From the NCBI GenBank assembly GCA_964559175.1, contig CAZLGT010000022.1, positions 1 to 64,000 on the forward strand: a stretch of DNA of 64,000 bases, in the 5' to 3' direction. The notes beneath the pieces are model-generated. The model did no database searches, was not told where the DNA came from, and saw only the letters and a program-made list of their open reading frames with translations. Shown piece by piece: positions 33,538 through 41,875 of the stretch (its first letter is position 1; each line of letters opens with the position of its first letter). This DNA is from Mariniphaga sp964559175. GTDB lineage: Bacteria; Bacteroidota; Bacteroidia; Bacteroidales; Prolixibacteraceae. Both the position numbers and the translations under genes were made by a program.

Positions 33538-34668
33538 ATGAAGTTTGTTGTTTCAAGTACCGATTTACTGAGCCATCTGTCGGCTATCAGTAAGGTTATC
33601 AGCAGTAAAAGCACCATGCCTATTCTGGACAATTTTCTGTTTCAGTTGAATGATACAGATTTGACCATCACGGCTTCCGACCTCGAATCAACATTAATTA
33701 CCCACATGGAACTGGATAACACCGAAGGAGAAGGTGTGATTGCCGTTCCCGCCCGGTTGTTGATTGACACACTAAAGGAGTTTCCGGAACAGCCGCTGAC
33801 CTTTCAGATCAATATGGACACCTACGGTGTGGAAATTTTTTCCGACAACGGGAAATACAGTATCGTAGGACAGAGTGGTGAAGATTTTCCGGAGCTTCCG
33901 GAGATTAATGAAGAAGAAGCCACTTCGATGACTTTAGGTCCAAAGGTTTTACTGAAAGGGGTTGAGAAAACATTGTTTGCCACAGCCGACGATGAACTTC
34001 GTCCGGTAATGAACGGTATTTTCGTGGAGCTTTCACCTGAAAATATGGGCTTTGTGGCATCCGATGCCCACAAACTGGTACGGTACCGCCGCACGGATGC
34101 CGTTTCCGAATTTGAATCATCCTTTATTCTGCCTAAAAAACCGGCCGGCTTGCTTCGCAACCTGCTGCCCAAAGAAGAATACGACGTGAAACTGGAATTC
34201 GACAATAAAAACGCCATGTTCACGCTTACCAACTATAAACTGATATGCCGCCTGGTGGAAGGAAATTACCCGAGTTACAATTCGGTAATTCCAAAAGAGA
34301 ACCCCAATAAAATGGTAATCGACAGGCTGGCTTTTTATAACACCGTAAAAAGGGTTTCGGTATTCTCCAACCAGGCCAGTAATCTGGTAAAACTGAACAT
34401 TAACGACAATCAACTGGTAGTTTCGGCCCAGGATATCGACTTCTCCATATCGGCAGTTGAACGGCTGAGTTGCGAATACGACGGAGAAGAAATTGAAATC
34501 GGTTTCAAATCCACCTTCCTGCTCGAAATTCTGTCCAATATTTCAGCCGGAGATATCCGTATGGAAATGAGCGATCCTTCGCGTGCAGGTTTAATTTTAC
34601 CCGCTGAGACAGACGAAGAAGCAGAAGACGTACTGATGCTATTGATGCCCATGATGATTAACGCATAA
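33538..34668 (+). CDS. dnaN: DNA polymerase III beta clamp
   Basis: This 376-residue sliding clamp has three similar domains (about 1-120, 130-250 and 255-376). The start MKFVVSSTDLLSHLSAISKV and the SKSTMPILDNFLFQL segment are typical, and the C-terminus ends in the LMLLMPMMINA form of the clamp tail. No dnaA or DnaA-box cluster is beside it, so there is no evidence for a replication origin. Only a weak TATATTCG box is seen at 33423-33430. Confidence 0.95.
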   Translation: MKFVVSSTDLLSHLSAISKVISSKSTMPILDNFLFQLNDTDLTITASDLESTLITHMELDNTEGEGVIAVPARLLIDTLKEFPEQPLTFQINMDTYGVEIFSDNGKYSIVGQSGEDFPELPEINEEEATSMTLGPKVLLKGVEKTLFATADDELRPVMNGIFVELSPENMGFVASDAHKLVRYRRTDAVSEFESSFILPKKPAGLLRNLLPKEEYDVKLEFDNKNAMFTLTNYKLICRLVEGNYPSYNSVIPKENPNKMVIDRLAFYNTVKRVSVFSNQASNLVKLNINDNQLVVSAQDIDFSISAVERLSCEYDGEEIEIGFKSTFLLEILSNISAGDIRMEMSDPSRAGLILPAETDEEAEDVLMLLMPMMINA

Positions 34669-34802
34669 CGATTAACTTGTAAACTAAAGTTCTGTTCTGC
34701 CTGGTTATTTTGGTGCAGCAACAGGCCAGGTGTCCCAAAAGGCAGTTTACCCCGAATTTTTCGGAACTGATTTTCGGACACCTTCTTTTTAAAATAAAAC
34801 AC

Positions 34803-35609
34803 ATGCAGTTAAATTTAAAAAATCCGGTCGTGTTCCTCGACCTCGAAACAACAGGAATTGATGTAGTAAAAGATCGAATTGTAGAAATCGCATTGCTCAA
34901 AGTGCATCTGGATGGTACCGAGGAGGAACTTTTACAGCGCGTAAATCCTGAAATGCCCATTTCAGAAGAAGCGACGCGGGTGCATGGAATTACCAACGAG
35001 GATGTGGCCGGCGAACCCACTTTTAAAGAGGTGGCTAAAAAAATGGCTAAATTTATTGAAGGTTGCGACCTGGCCGGATTTAATTCAAACCGGTTCGACA
35101 TTCCACTGCTGGCCGAAGAATTTTTACGCGCCGATGTGGATATCGATATGAAAAAGCGCAAGTTTATCGATGTGCAGGCTATTTTTCACAAAATGGAGAA
35201 ACGCACCCTTGCTGCCGCTTACCTGTTTTACTGTAAAAAACCGCTGATTGACGCACACAGCGCGCTGGCCGATACCAGAGCCACCTACGAAGTTTTGCAG
35301 GCCCAGCTCGAAACTTACCAGGGCGTGGAATATGAAGATAACCGGGGAAAAAGCTCAACTCCTATCGTAAACGACGTGGAAAAACTGAGCGAATTTTCAG
35401 CCTACGACCGCAATGTGGATTTTGTTGGGCGTATTGTTTACGATGAAAACGGGGTGGAAGTGTTTAACTTTGGCAAAAACAAAGGCGTTCCGGTGGAAAA
35501 AGTGTTGCAGGAACAACCCGGTTATTTCGGATGGATTATGAACAGCGAATTTCCGCTTTACACCAAAAAAGTGCTCACGCAGATTAAACTGCGGATGATG
35601 GAGAAATAA
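34803..35609 (+). CDS. 3'-5' exonuclease, DnaQ/epsilon type
   Basis: This 268-residue protein has the DEDD exonuclease motifs: Exo I FLDLETTGI near 12-20, Exo II GFNSNRFDIPLLAEEF near 96, and Exo III HSALADTRATYEVL near 155-168. A C-terminal segment of about 80 residues with the VFNFGKNKGVPV repeat is the Bacteroidota form. The start at 34803 is chosen since the region upstream has no DnaQ similarity. It follows dnaN and likely acts with it in proofreading or repair. Confidence 0.9.
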   Translation: MQLNLKNPVVFLDLETTGIDVVKDRIVEIALLKVHLDGTEEELLQRVNPEMPISEEATRVHGITNEDVAGEPTFKEVAKKMAKFIEGCDLAGFNSNRFDIPLLAEEFLRADVDIDMKKRKFIDVQAIFHKMEKRTLAAAYLFYCKKPLIDAHSALADTRATYEVLQAQLETYQGVEYEDNRGKSSTPIVNDVEKLSEFSAYDRNVDFVGRIVYDENGVEVFNFGKNKGVPVEKVLQEQPGYFGWIMNSEFPLYTKKVLTQIKLRMMEK

Positions 35610-35626
35610 AATCAGTTCAAAGTTTA

Positions 35627-35644
35627 TCCCGATAGCTATCGGGA
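35627..35644. repeat. 18-bp perfect palindrome
   Basis: TCCCGATAGCTATCGGGA is its own reverse complement, between the exonuclease and FAH genes. It looks like one of the short intergenic palindromes common in this phylum. A regulatory use is possible. Confidence 0.55.
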
Positions 35645-35664
35645 CAGAGTTTAATGTTTGGGGA

Positions 35665-36279
35665 ATGAAGATAATTTGCATTGGCAGAAACTATGTAGCT
35701 CACGCACAGGAGTTAAACAATGAAATTCCTGAAGAACCGGTGTTTTTTCTGAAACCCGATTCGGCCCTGCTGCGAAACAACGACCCGTTTTATATTCCCG
35801 AGTGGACCAACGAAGTGCACCACGAAATTGAACTGGTGCTACGGGTTTGCCGTCTTGGGAAAAACATTGAAACACGGTTTGCCCACCGGTACTACGACGA
35901 AATTGGAATTGGAGTGGATTTTACTGCCCGCGATGTGCAAAACGAGCTGAAAAACAAAGGTCTGCCCTGGGAAAAAGCCAAAGCATTCGACAGGGCAGCC
36001 GCAATTAGCAGTACATTTCTCCCGGTTTCCATTTTTCCGGTTCCTGAATCCATAAAATTCAAACTGAACATAAACGGCAAAACCGTACAGAAAGGAAACT
36101 CAGGACTGATGATTTTCGGGTTCGACGAAATCATTTCGCATGTTTCGAAATACATGACCCTGAAAATTGGCGACCTGATTTACACAGGTACTCCGGCAGG
36201 TGTAGGACCAGTGAAAATCGGTGACCGCCTCGAAGGTTACCTCGAGGACAAAAAACTGCTTGACTTTTTGGTAAAGTAA
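35665..36279 (+). CDS. Fumarylacetoacetate hydrolase family protein
   Basis: This 204-residue protein has the FAH fold of short YcgM-type hydrolases or acylpyruvases. Conserved segments are the HEIELVLRVC region near 53-62 with metal-type Glu residues, the IGVDFTARDVQNELKNKGLPWEKAKAFD region near 76-105 and the YTGTPAGVGPVKIGDRLEG end near 173. It is likely metal-dependent. The substrate is not clear, since the family cleaves acylpyruvates, oxaloacetate and related beta-diketo acids. Confidence 0.88.
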   Translation: MKIICIGRNYVAHAQELNNEIPEEPVFFLKPDSALLRNNDPFYIPEWTNEVHHEIELVLRVCRLGKNIETRFAHRYYDEIGIGVDFTARDVQNELKNKGLPWEKAKAFDRAAAISSTFLPVSIFPVPESIKFKLNINGKTVQKGNSGLMIFGFDEIISHVSKYMTLKIGDLIYTGTPAGVGPVKIGDRLEGYLEDKKLLDFLVK

Positions 36280-36317
36280 TAAATTATATCATTTCAACAA
36301 CCTTAAAATTTTTAGCC

Positions 36318-36803
36318 ATGACGACAAAAACAAATGTAAGCCTGGATGTCATTCAGCAATTCCTGGCACCCAAAAAACTGGCTGTTGCCGGTGCATCCCG
36401 CGACCCGAAAAAATTCGGGGGTGTTCTGATTAAAGATTTAAAAGAAAGAGGTTTTGATTTGTATCCGGTTAATCCGAACGCAGAAGAAATACAAGGTATT
36501 AAGTGCTATAAATCGGTGACTGATTTGCCCGAAGACGTAAAGCATTTACTGATGGCTACACCCAAATCCAACTCGGCCGAAGTTGCCCGGCAGGCGGCGG
36601 ATAAAAAAATGGAAATGGTATGGATTCAACTGATGGCAGACACACCCGAGGCGGTTAAAATCATTGAAGAGGCTGGAATTCCGCTTATCCATAAAAAATG
36701 CATTTACATGTTTGCCTACCCGGTAAAAGGCCCACACAATTTTCACCGTTTTCTGGTTAAAGTTATTGGCAGGTATCCTAAAAAAGTGAATGAATTAAAA
36801 TGA
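36318..36803 (+). CDS. CoA-binding domain protein
   Basis: This 161-residue protein is a stand-alone CoA_binding_2 Rossmann domain of the YccU type. It has the AVAGASRDPKKFGGVLIKDL nucleotide-binding segment near 20, and YPVNPNAEEIQGIKCY near 49. It binds CoA or a related nucleotide. Its stop overlaps the thioesterase gene (ATGA), which fits a joint role in acyl-CoA handling, but the role is inferred. Confidence 0.9.
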   Translation: MTTKTNVSLDVIQQFLAPKKLAVAGASRDPKKFGGVLIKDLKERGFDLYPVNPNAEEIQGIKCYKSVTDLPEDVKHLLMATPKSNSAEVARQAADKKMEMVWIQLMADTPEAVKIIEEAGIPLIHKKCIYMFAYPVKGPHNFHRFLVKVIGRYPKKVNELK

Positions 36804-37228
36804 AAATGCCCGACTACCATTTTGAAACCGAACTGGAGGTACGTGACTACGAATGTGACATTCAGGGAATTGTAAACAATTCGGTATATCAGAATTATCT
36901 GGAACATTGCCGGCATCAATTTCTGTACAAGGTGGGCCTGAGTTTTGCCCAAATGCACAACGACGGCATCGATGCAGTGGTCATTCGGGCAGAACTGGAT
37001 TACAAGTTTCCACTCAGGCCCGGCGATGCTTTTTTGGTTCGGCTTAAAATGGCTAAAAAAGGCAGGTTGCGTATCATCTTTAAACAGCAGGTTATTCGGA
37101 AAACCGACGAAAAACTAATGGTTGACGCCCGGATTACCACCGTACTCACCCGCAGCGGCAGGCCTGTTTCTCCTGAAATTCTGGAAGAAAAGTTCAAAGC
37201 GGCAGGAATTGTTTTGGAGGAAGGTTAA
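36800..37228 (+). CDS. Acyl-CoA thioesterase, YbgC/4HBT family
   Basis: This 142-residue hotdog-fold protein has the catalytic DYECDIQGIVNNSVYQNYLEHCRHQFL segment near 14-40, with Asp near 18, and AELDYKFPLRPGD near 62. It is probably a homotetrameric thioesterase for short or medium acyl-CoA. It overlaps the preceding gene by 4 bp and the convergent YkgJ gene by 4 bp at its end. Confidence 0.88.
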   Translation: MKMPDYHFETELEVRDYECDIQGIVNNSVYQNYLEHCRHQFLYKVGLSFAQMHNDGIDAVVIRAELDYKFPLRPGDAFLVRLKMAKKGRLRIIFKQQVIRKTDEKLMVDARITTVLTRSGRPVSPEILEEKFKAAGIVLEEG

Positions 37229-37854
37229 CCGAGTTTTTCTTCAATCCGAAACTCCTCCACTTTTATACCGTTCGCTTTAAGGGCAGCTTTAAACCCTTCG
37301 TTCAGCATCCGTCCCATACGCATGGGAAATTGGAGCAACGCCGGAAATGATTTTTCGTTTTCCGGTTCTTCGTAAAAATGCAGACAACTTTCGAAATTTG
37401 TTGAGAGGTAAATGCGGCAAGCCACCGGACGGGCTGCATAGGCTAAACAGCTTCCGTTTTCAAGCAGCGGACAGGGAAATTTGGAGTTGAGCAGCGCATC
37501 TCCTTTCATTTCTTTCAGCTTTTTCCGCTTTCCGGCAGCACGTATTGAAATTTCCTTCCTTAGCGGATCATTAAAATTCTCATCCAAAAAACAGCTCAGA
37601 TAATCGAGCTCATACGACAGAGTAAAAACCGGCTGATGACAGCACCAGTGGCAACCCTTTTTGCAGGCAGGAGTCTGATTATTTCTTCCGGCAAACTCCG
37701 AAAAGGATTCAACCAGTTCGTCAACCATTTGGTGCAGATTCTCCACGGCAGCAAAAAGTGCTTCTTTTGAAAAACCGCCCTCAGCGGCAGTCATTCCCAT
37801 CCGGTATCCGTCGGCATGAAACTGCTTTTCGAGTTCTTTCAGGTTAAAATTCAT
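37225..37854 (-). CDS. YkgJ-type cysteine-cluster protein
   Basis: This 209-residue protein has the YkgJ zinc/iron-chelating cysteine cluster: CKKGCHWCC near 63-71, CPLLENGSCLAYAARPVACR near 121-140, and a further Cys near 149. The start at 37854 (MNFNLKELEK) is favoured; an ATG 30 nt upstream adds hydrophobic residues with no family match. It converges with the thioesterase, sharing 4 bp. Members are often of unknown function and may bind an Fe-S cluster. Confidence 0.87.
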   Translation of the reverse strand: MNFNLKELEKQFHADGYRMGMTAAEGGFSKEALFAAVENLHQMVDELVESFSEFAGRNNQTPACKKGCHWCCHQPVFTLSYELDYLSCFLDENFNDPLRKEISIRAAGKRKKLKEMKGDALLNSKFPCPLLENGSCLAYAARPVACRIYLSTNFESCLHFYEEPENEKSFPALLQFPMRMGRMLNEGFKAALKANGIKVEEFRIEEKLG

Positions 37855-37928
37855 TGATTGATTTATAAATACGGCTAAATGCACAAAATACGGTGAAAAT
37901 AAAGCAAATTCCCGAAAAATGCGAAGAA

Positions 37929-37962
37929 AAAGAGGCTGCTACAATCCTTTGCCAGCCTCTTT
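37929..37962 (-). terminator. Terminator of the sugar-binding protein gene
   Basis: AAAGAGGCTG (37929-37938) pairs with CAGCCTCTTT (37953-37962). Read leftwards, the stem is followed by a T-run (CCTCTTTTT). It lies 33 nt after the stop of the gene at 37996. Confidence 0.75.
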
Positions 37963-37995
37963 ATTTTTTGCAGGATTCTTATTTAATTTCCCCTG

Positions 37996-38997
37996 TTACT
38001 GATACACTTCCTCTTCTGTTTGATAACCTTCGGAAATAACCGTTAGTTTGAGGTTTTCACGGTTTACAACCATTCCGTCGTGATACACAACCGGCACCAG
38101 TCTTACACCGTTACTAATGGTTTGGAAAGTTCTTTCACATTCGCCGGTACGGCCCATAGTCATTGCCAGCTCGGCAGCTGTTGAGGCCAGTTTTTCAAAC
38201 GGTTTGTAGATGGTACAGGTTTGATGCCCTGCCACAATTTCCTGCAGATTTCTCAGGTCGGCGTCCATTCCGGCAACCAGCACATCGCCCTCTTTGCCTG
38301 CTTCACGCAAAGCCTTGATAACTCCGTAAGCTATAGCATCGTTTCCGGCAATGATGGCATCTACATCGGTTGTTTGAGAAAGCAGTTCTTTGGCATGATT
38401 ATACCCCTCTTCTTCTGCCCACCTCTCGGTAAAAACATTATATATGATTTTGATGTCTCCCCGCTCAACAAGCGGTTGCAATACATTCATCTGGCCCAGG
38501 TATAAAAACTGGCTGTTATTGTCATGCATCCCACCACCAATCAGAGCATAATTCCCCGATGGTCTGACGGTAGTAAGGTATTCGGCCTGTAACCGACCGA
38601 TTTCAACATTGTCGGTAGAAACGTAAAAATCGAGATGACAGTTTTTTATCAAACGGTCATACGAAATAACCTTAACGTTTCTGGTGTGGGCATCTTCCAC
38701 AATTTGTGCGGCAGCAAACTGATCGACAGGTACTACTACCAAAACGTCAACACCGTTGACGAGCAGTTCTTTTGCCTGTCGTAACTGCTTTTCAGCATCG
38801 TTGTCGGCAATTCGAACTTCAACAGTTCCTCCAAATTCGCGAACTTTCTCAACAAAAAAGTCACGGTCGTTCTCCCACCTTTCCTTGTCCAAAGCGTGCA
38901 TCAGGAATCCAACTTTAACCGAATCGTCTTTGGCACAACCACCGAACAGGAAAAAGGCGAGCAAGAAAATCGAAAAACTCTTTACCAGATAATTCAT
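37996..38997 (-). CDS. Periplasmic sugar-binding lipoprotein (XylF/RbsB type)
   Basis: This 333-residue protein has a lipoprotein signal (FLLAFFLFGGC, lipid-type Cys near residue 21). A two-lobe periplasmic binding protein of the RbsB/XylF type follows; KVGFLMHALDKERWENDRDFF starts the first lobe and IAGNDAIAYGVIKALREAGK is in the second. No permease or ATPase gene is nearby, so it may act as a sensor, as binding proteins attached to Bacteroidota regulators do, or with a transporter elsewhere. The substrate is probably a pentose or hexose but not clear. Confidence 0.88.
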   Translation of the reverse strand: MNYLVKSFSIFLLAFFLFGGCAKDDSVKVGFLMHALDKERWENDRDFFVEKVREFGGTVEVRIADNDAEKQLRQAKELLVNGVDVLVVVPVDQFAAAQIVEDAHTRNVKVISYDRLIKNCHLDFYVSTDNVEIGRLQAEYLTTVRPSGNYALIGGGMHDNNSQFLYLGQMNVLQPLVERGDIKIIYNVFTERWAEEEGYNHAKELLSQTTDVDAIIAGNDAIAYGVIKALREAGKEGDVLVAGMDADLRNLQEIVAGHQTCTIYKPFEKLASTAAELAMTMGRTGECERTFQTISNGVRLVPVVYHDGMVVNRENLKLTVISEGYQTEEEVYQ

Positions 38998-39075
38998 AAT
39001 ATGGGTTTAAAATTGATTTCTATTCAATTTACGAATTATCATTCAAAAGGGTTTACGGGGATGGAGAAAATATGA

Positions 39076-39651
39076 CTAAAAATGAAGAATTTCTTCGTAC
39101 AGTTTCTGAACCGGCAGTCCCATGACGTTGTAAAAAGACCCCTCGATGTGTGTAATGCCAATAAAACCAATCCATTCCTGAATGCCATAAGCTCCGGCCT
39201 TATCGAAAGGCCTGAAAACGGAAATATAGTATTGAATCTCCTTTTCGCTTAACTGTTTAAACAGCACATTGGTTAAGGCAGAAAAAACTTTTTGTTTCTT
39301 TTGCGAAGAAAGACACACTCCTGAAATAACCTGGTGCTCATTCCCGCTGAGTTTTCGGAGCATAGTTTCAGCTCCCTCACGACCTGAAGGCTTACCAATA
39401 ACTTCTCCGTTGAGTAAAACGATGGTGTCGGCTGTAATGAGCAGGTCCTTATCAGTCAGTTCGGACATAAAAGGATTGGATTTCAGCCGGGCAAGATATT
39501 CCGGGATTTGCTGCACCTGCAAATCTTCAGGATAATTTTCTTCCACTTCTTTTAATCGAACCTGGAATTCTATTCCAAGTGATTTAAGCAGTTCCTGGCG
39601 CCGCGGCGATTGGGATGCAAGGATGTAGTTATAATCGGGAAACCATTTCAT
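39076..39651 (-). CDS. maf: Maf-family nucleotide pyrophosphatase
   Basis: This 191-residue protein has the ASQSPRRQELLKSLGI motif near 12 that binds the nucleotide phosphates, the TADTIVLLNGEVIGKPS region near 73, and AYGIQEW near 154. Maf enzymes hydrolyse dTTP/UTP-like or modified nucleotides. It is the last gene of a leftward run with the KdsC-like phosphatase ending one base before its start. Confidence 0.93.
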   Translation of the reverse strand: MKWFPDYNYILASQSPRRQELLKSLGIEFQVRLKEVEENYPEDLQVQQIPEYLARLKSNPFMSELTDKDLLITADTIVLLNGEVIGKPSGREGAETMLRKLSGNEHQVISGVCLSSQKKQKVFSALTNVLFKQLSEKEIQYYISVFRPFDKAGAYGIQEWIGFIGITHIEGSFYNVMGLPVQKLYEEILHF

Positions 39652-40182
39652 TTAAAAAGTGTTATTTATTAACATTTCTTCCGAAAGCCAATTCCCCTGG
39701 GCTCTGAGGGTTTGTTCAATTACGTCGCGCACACACCCTTCTCCCCCTTTTTTGTGCGATATGTATTTCGATATGGCTTTTATCTCTGTTACCGCGTCGA
39801 GCGGACAAACAGGAATGCCAACTTTTAACATCACCTTGTAATCGACCAAATCATCGCCCATAAAAAGAATGTTTTCAGGAGCGATTCCTGTTTGGCTGCA
39901 AAAGTCATCCAGACACTCCACCTTATCGCGAATCTTGTCGTAATAATATTTCACCCCCAAACGCTCATGGCGCAGGCGTACTCTTTCGATGAAGCCACCG
40001 GTAATTACAGCTACCAAATAGCCCTGGACAAGTGCATTTCGTATGGCAAATCCGTCCTTAACATTTGCTGTTCTTACCGGATCTCCATCTTCATTCAGCG
40101 GCGAGGTATCTTTAGACAAAACACCGTCAACATCGAACACAAATGCTTTTACCTGTTTCAGCTCTTCTTTAAAAAACGACAT
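39652..40182 (-). CDS. KdsC-like HAD phosphatase
   Basis: This 176-residue protein has the HAD motifs of 3-deoxy-D-manno-octulosonate 8-phosphate phosphatase: DVDGVLSKD near 17, VITGG near 59 and FMGDDLVDYKVMLKVG near 107. The KDO step would support the lipid A core made from LpxB. Alternatives are other HAD-III phosphatases. It lies between the DUF2520 gene (3-nt gap) and maf (adjacent), a widespread Bacteroidota order. Confidence 0.85.
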   Translation of the reverse strand: MSFFKEELKQVKAFVFDVDGVLSKDTSPLNEDGDPVRTANVKDGFAIRNALVQGYLVAVITGGFIERVRLRHERLGVKYYYDKIRDKVECLDDFCSQTGIAPENILFMGDDLVDYKVMLKVGIPVCPLDAVTEIKAISKYISHKKGGEGCVRDVIEQTLRAQGNWLSEEMLINNTF

Positions 40183-40185
40183 GAA

Positions 40186-40962
40186 CTATCTGTTTTTGTG
40201 ATAATTAAATATACTTCTCGACAATTTTTTATAAATATCTCCGTAACCGGGAAAATCTTTCAATACTTCCATGTGAGTTGAAATCACATTTTTATCGAAG
40301 CGCACAGCAGGGCCGGTTTGGGCATCTGCCGGGTCCATTATCTGAACCTTTTGTGCTGTTTCCATTATCAGTGGCTTCAGCACATCGAATGAAATGTCTT
40401 TTCTCTTTAATATTTCGGATGCAACGGTATAAAAATAATTGACGAAATTACAGGCAAAAACAGCAGCAACATGAAGGTTTAAACGTGCTTCGGAGTCGAG
40501 CACCGACACCTCTCCTGAAATTTTGGAGGCAATCTCCAGGAGTATGTTTTGATTTTCTTTGGAATTGGCTTCAACAAAAACAGGAATTTTGGCAAAACGC
40601 AAATGCCGGTTTCTCGATAAAGTTTGAAGTGGATAAAATACACCTGTGTTTTTAGAGTATTTTTTGATGGAAGAAAGCGAAATACTTCCCGAACAGTGTA
40701 CAAGCAGGTTGTCTTCAATTGGAACATGAGGAAGCACTTCGTCGAAAGCCGAATCTTTTAGGGCAACAAAGTAGATGTCGGCGCCTGGCATTATTTTCCC
40801 CGGAGAGGTGGCATAATGTGTATTTATTTTACTGGCCAGACGATTGGCAGATGATCGGGTTCGGCTGTACACCTGCTCGATGGTAAACCCTTTTTTGTGG
40901 AACTCAATTGCCAGCCTGGTTCCCAAATTGCCAGATCCGATAATAACAATACGATAGCTCAT
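40186..40962 (-). CDS. DUF2520 Rossmann-fold protein
   Basis: This 258-residue protein starts with YRIVIIGSGNLGTRLAIEFHKKGF, an NAD(P)-binding motif. A DUF2520-type C-terminal domain follows (about 130-258), with the ARLNLHVAAVFACNFVNYF helix. It resembles an F420- or NADP-linked oxidoreductase with an unknown substrate. It heads the leftward run with the phosphatase and maf. Confidence 0.85.
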   Translation of the reverse strand: MSYRIVIIGSGNLGTRLAIEFHKKGFTIEQVYSRTRSSANRLASKINTHYATSPGKIMPGADIYFVALKDSAFDEVLPHVPIEDNLLVHCSGSISLSSIKKYSKNTGVFYPLQTLSRNRHLRFAKIPVFVEANSKENQNILLEIASKISGEVSVLDSEARLNLHVAAVFACNFVNYFYTVASEILKRKDISFDVLKPLIMETAQKVQIMDPADAQTGPAVRFDKNVISTHMEVLKDFPGYGDIYKKLSRSIFNYHKNR

Positions 40963-41019
40963 TATTTTGATTTTTATGCATCAAAAATAATGAGCCATTG
41001 CTAATGTTCCAATTTATTT

Positions 41020-41727
41020 TCAGGTATTCGTCTTGTCGAGCCTGTTTTTTACCACATCCCAGTTTACCAGGTTCCAGAAATTATCCACATATTCGGCCCT
41101 TCTGTTCTGGTATTTCAGGTAGTAGGCATGTTCCCAAACATCCAGTCCGAGAATCGGAGTTCCTTTTTCCGGAACAACATCCATTAGGGGATTATCCTGA
41201 TTAGCAGTGGAGGAAACAAATAATTTTCCGTCAGTTCCTACTGCAAGCCATGCCCAGCCACTTCCAAACTGAGTTTTGGCAGCGGCACCAAATTTTTCCC
41301 TGAATGCTTCGAGCGAACCAAAGTCTTTTTCAATGGATTGCTTTAAGCCATCCGGTATTTCCACAGGCGAAGGACTCATGTTTTCCCAAAACAGAGCGTG
41401 ATTATAAAACCCACCTCCGTTGTTTCTTACCGATTCGGATTGCTTACTGATGCCGGCGAGAATTTGTTCCATGGGGGTTTCCAAAAGTGGAGTACCATCG
41501 GCGGCTTTCATGAAATTGTTAAAATACCCCTGATGGTGTTTGGTGTAGTGCAATTCCATGGTTTGGGCATCAATGTAAGGTTCAAGCGCATTGAAATCGT
41601 AACCCAGATCGGGAAACCGGTGCCCTTCAAAATTTTTGGTTTCCGAAGCACATGAAGCAATGGTTCCTAAAAACGGTGTTGCTACTGCAACTGTGCCTAA
41701 TGCGGCTATAAAGTTTCTTCGTTCCAT
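41020..41727 (-). CDS. Exported superoxide dismutase, Mn/Fe type
   Basis: This 235-residue enzyme has an N-terminal signal with a twin-arginine-like ERRNFIAALG and a lipobox-like IASC near 24-27, so it may be a lipoprotein outside the cytoplasm. The dismutase has its metal ligands in YTKHHQGYF near 53, NHALFWENMSP near 107, and DVWEHAYYLKYQ near 203. The Gln in STANQDNPL is the Mn-type or cambialistic position rather than the Fe-type Ala-Gly. The start at 41727 is chosen over one 39 nt upstream that would add a Lys-rich head. Exported SODs defend against outside superoxide. Confidence 0.9.
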   Translation of the reverse strand: MERRNFIAALGTVAVATPFLGTIASCASETKNFEGHRFPDLGYDFNALEPYIDAQTMELHYTKHHQGYFNNFMKAADGTPLLETPMEQILAGISKQSESVRNNGGGFYNHALFWENMSPSPVEIPDGLKQSIEKDFGSLEAFREKFGAAAKTQFGSGWAWLAVGTDGKLFVSSTANQDNPLMDVVPEKGTPILGLDVWEHAYYLKYQNRRAEYVDNFWNLVNWDVVKNRLDKTNT

Positions 41728-41875
41728 ACCTTTTCGTCTTTTTTTTGTTTTCTTTTTACAGAACAATGTAACCTTTAAAAAGTTCGCTGATTGATTAATT
41801 TACTTCTGTTCAAAACGAATTTTTGTTTTTTTTAAACCCGAAAACCAAAAAAATCGGCAGATGGAATGAAAGGGG

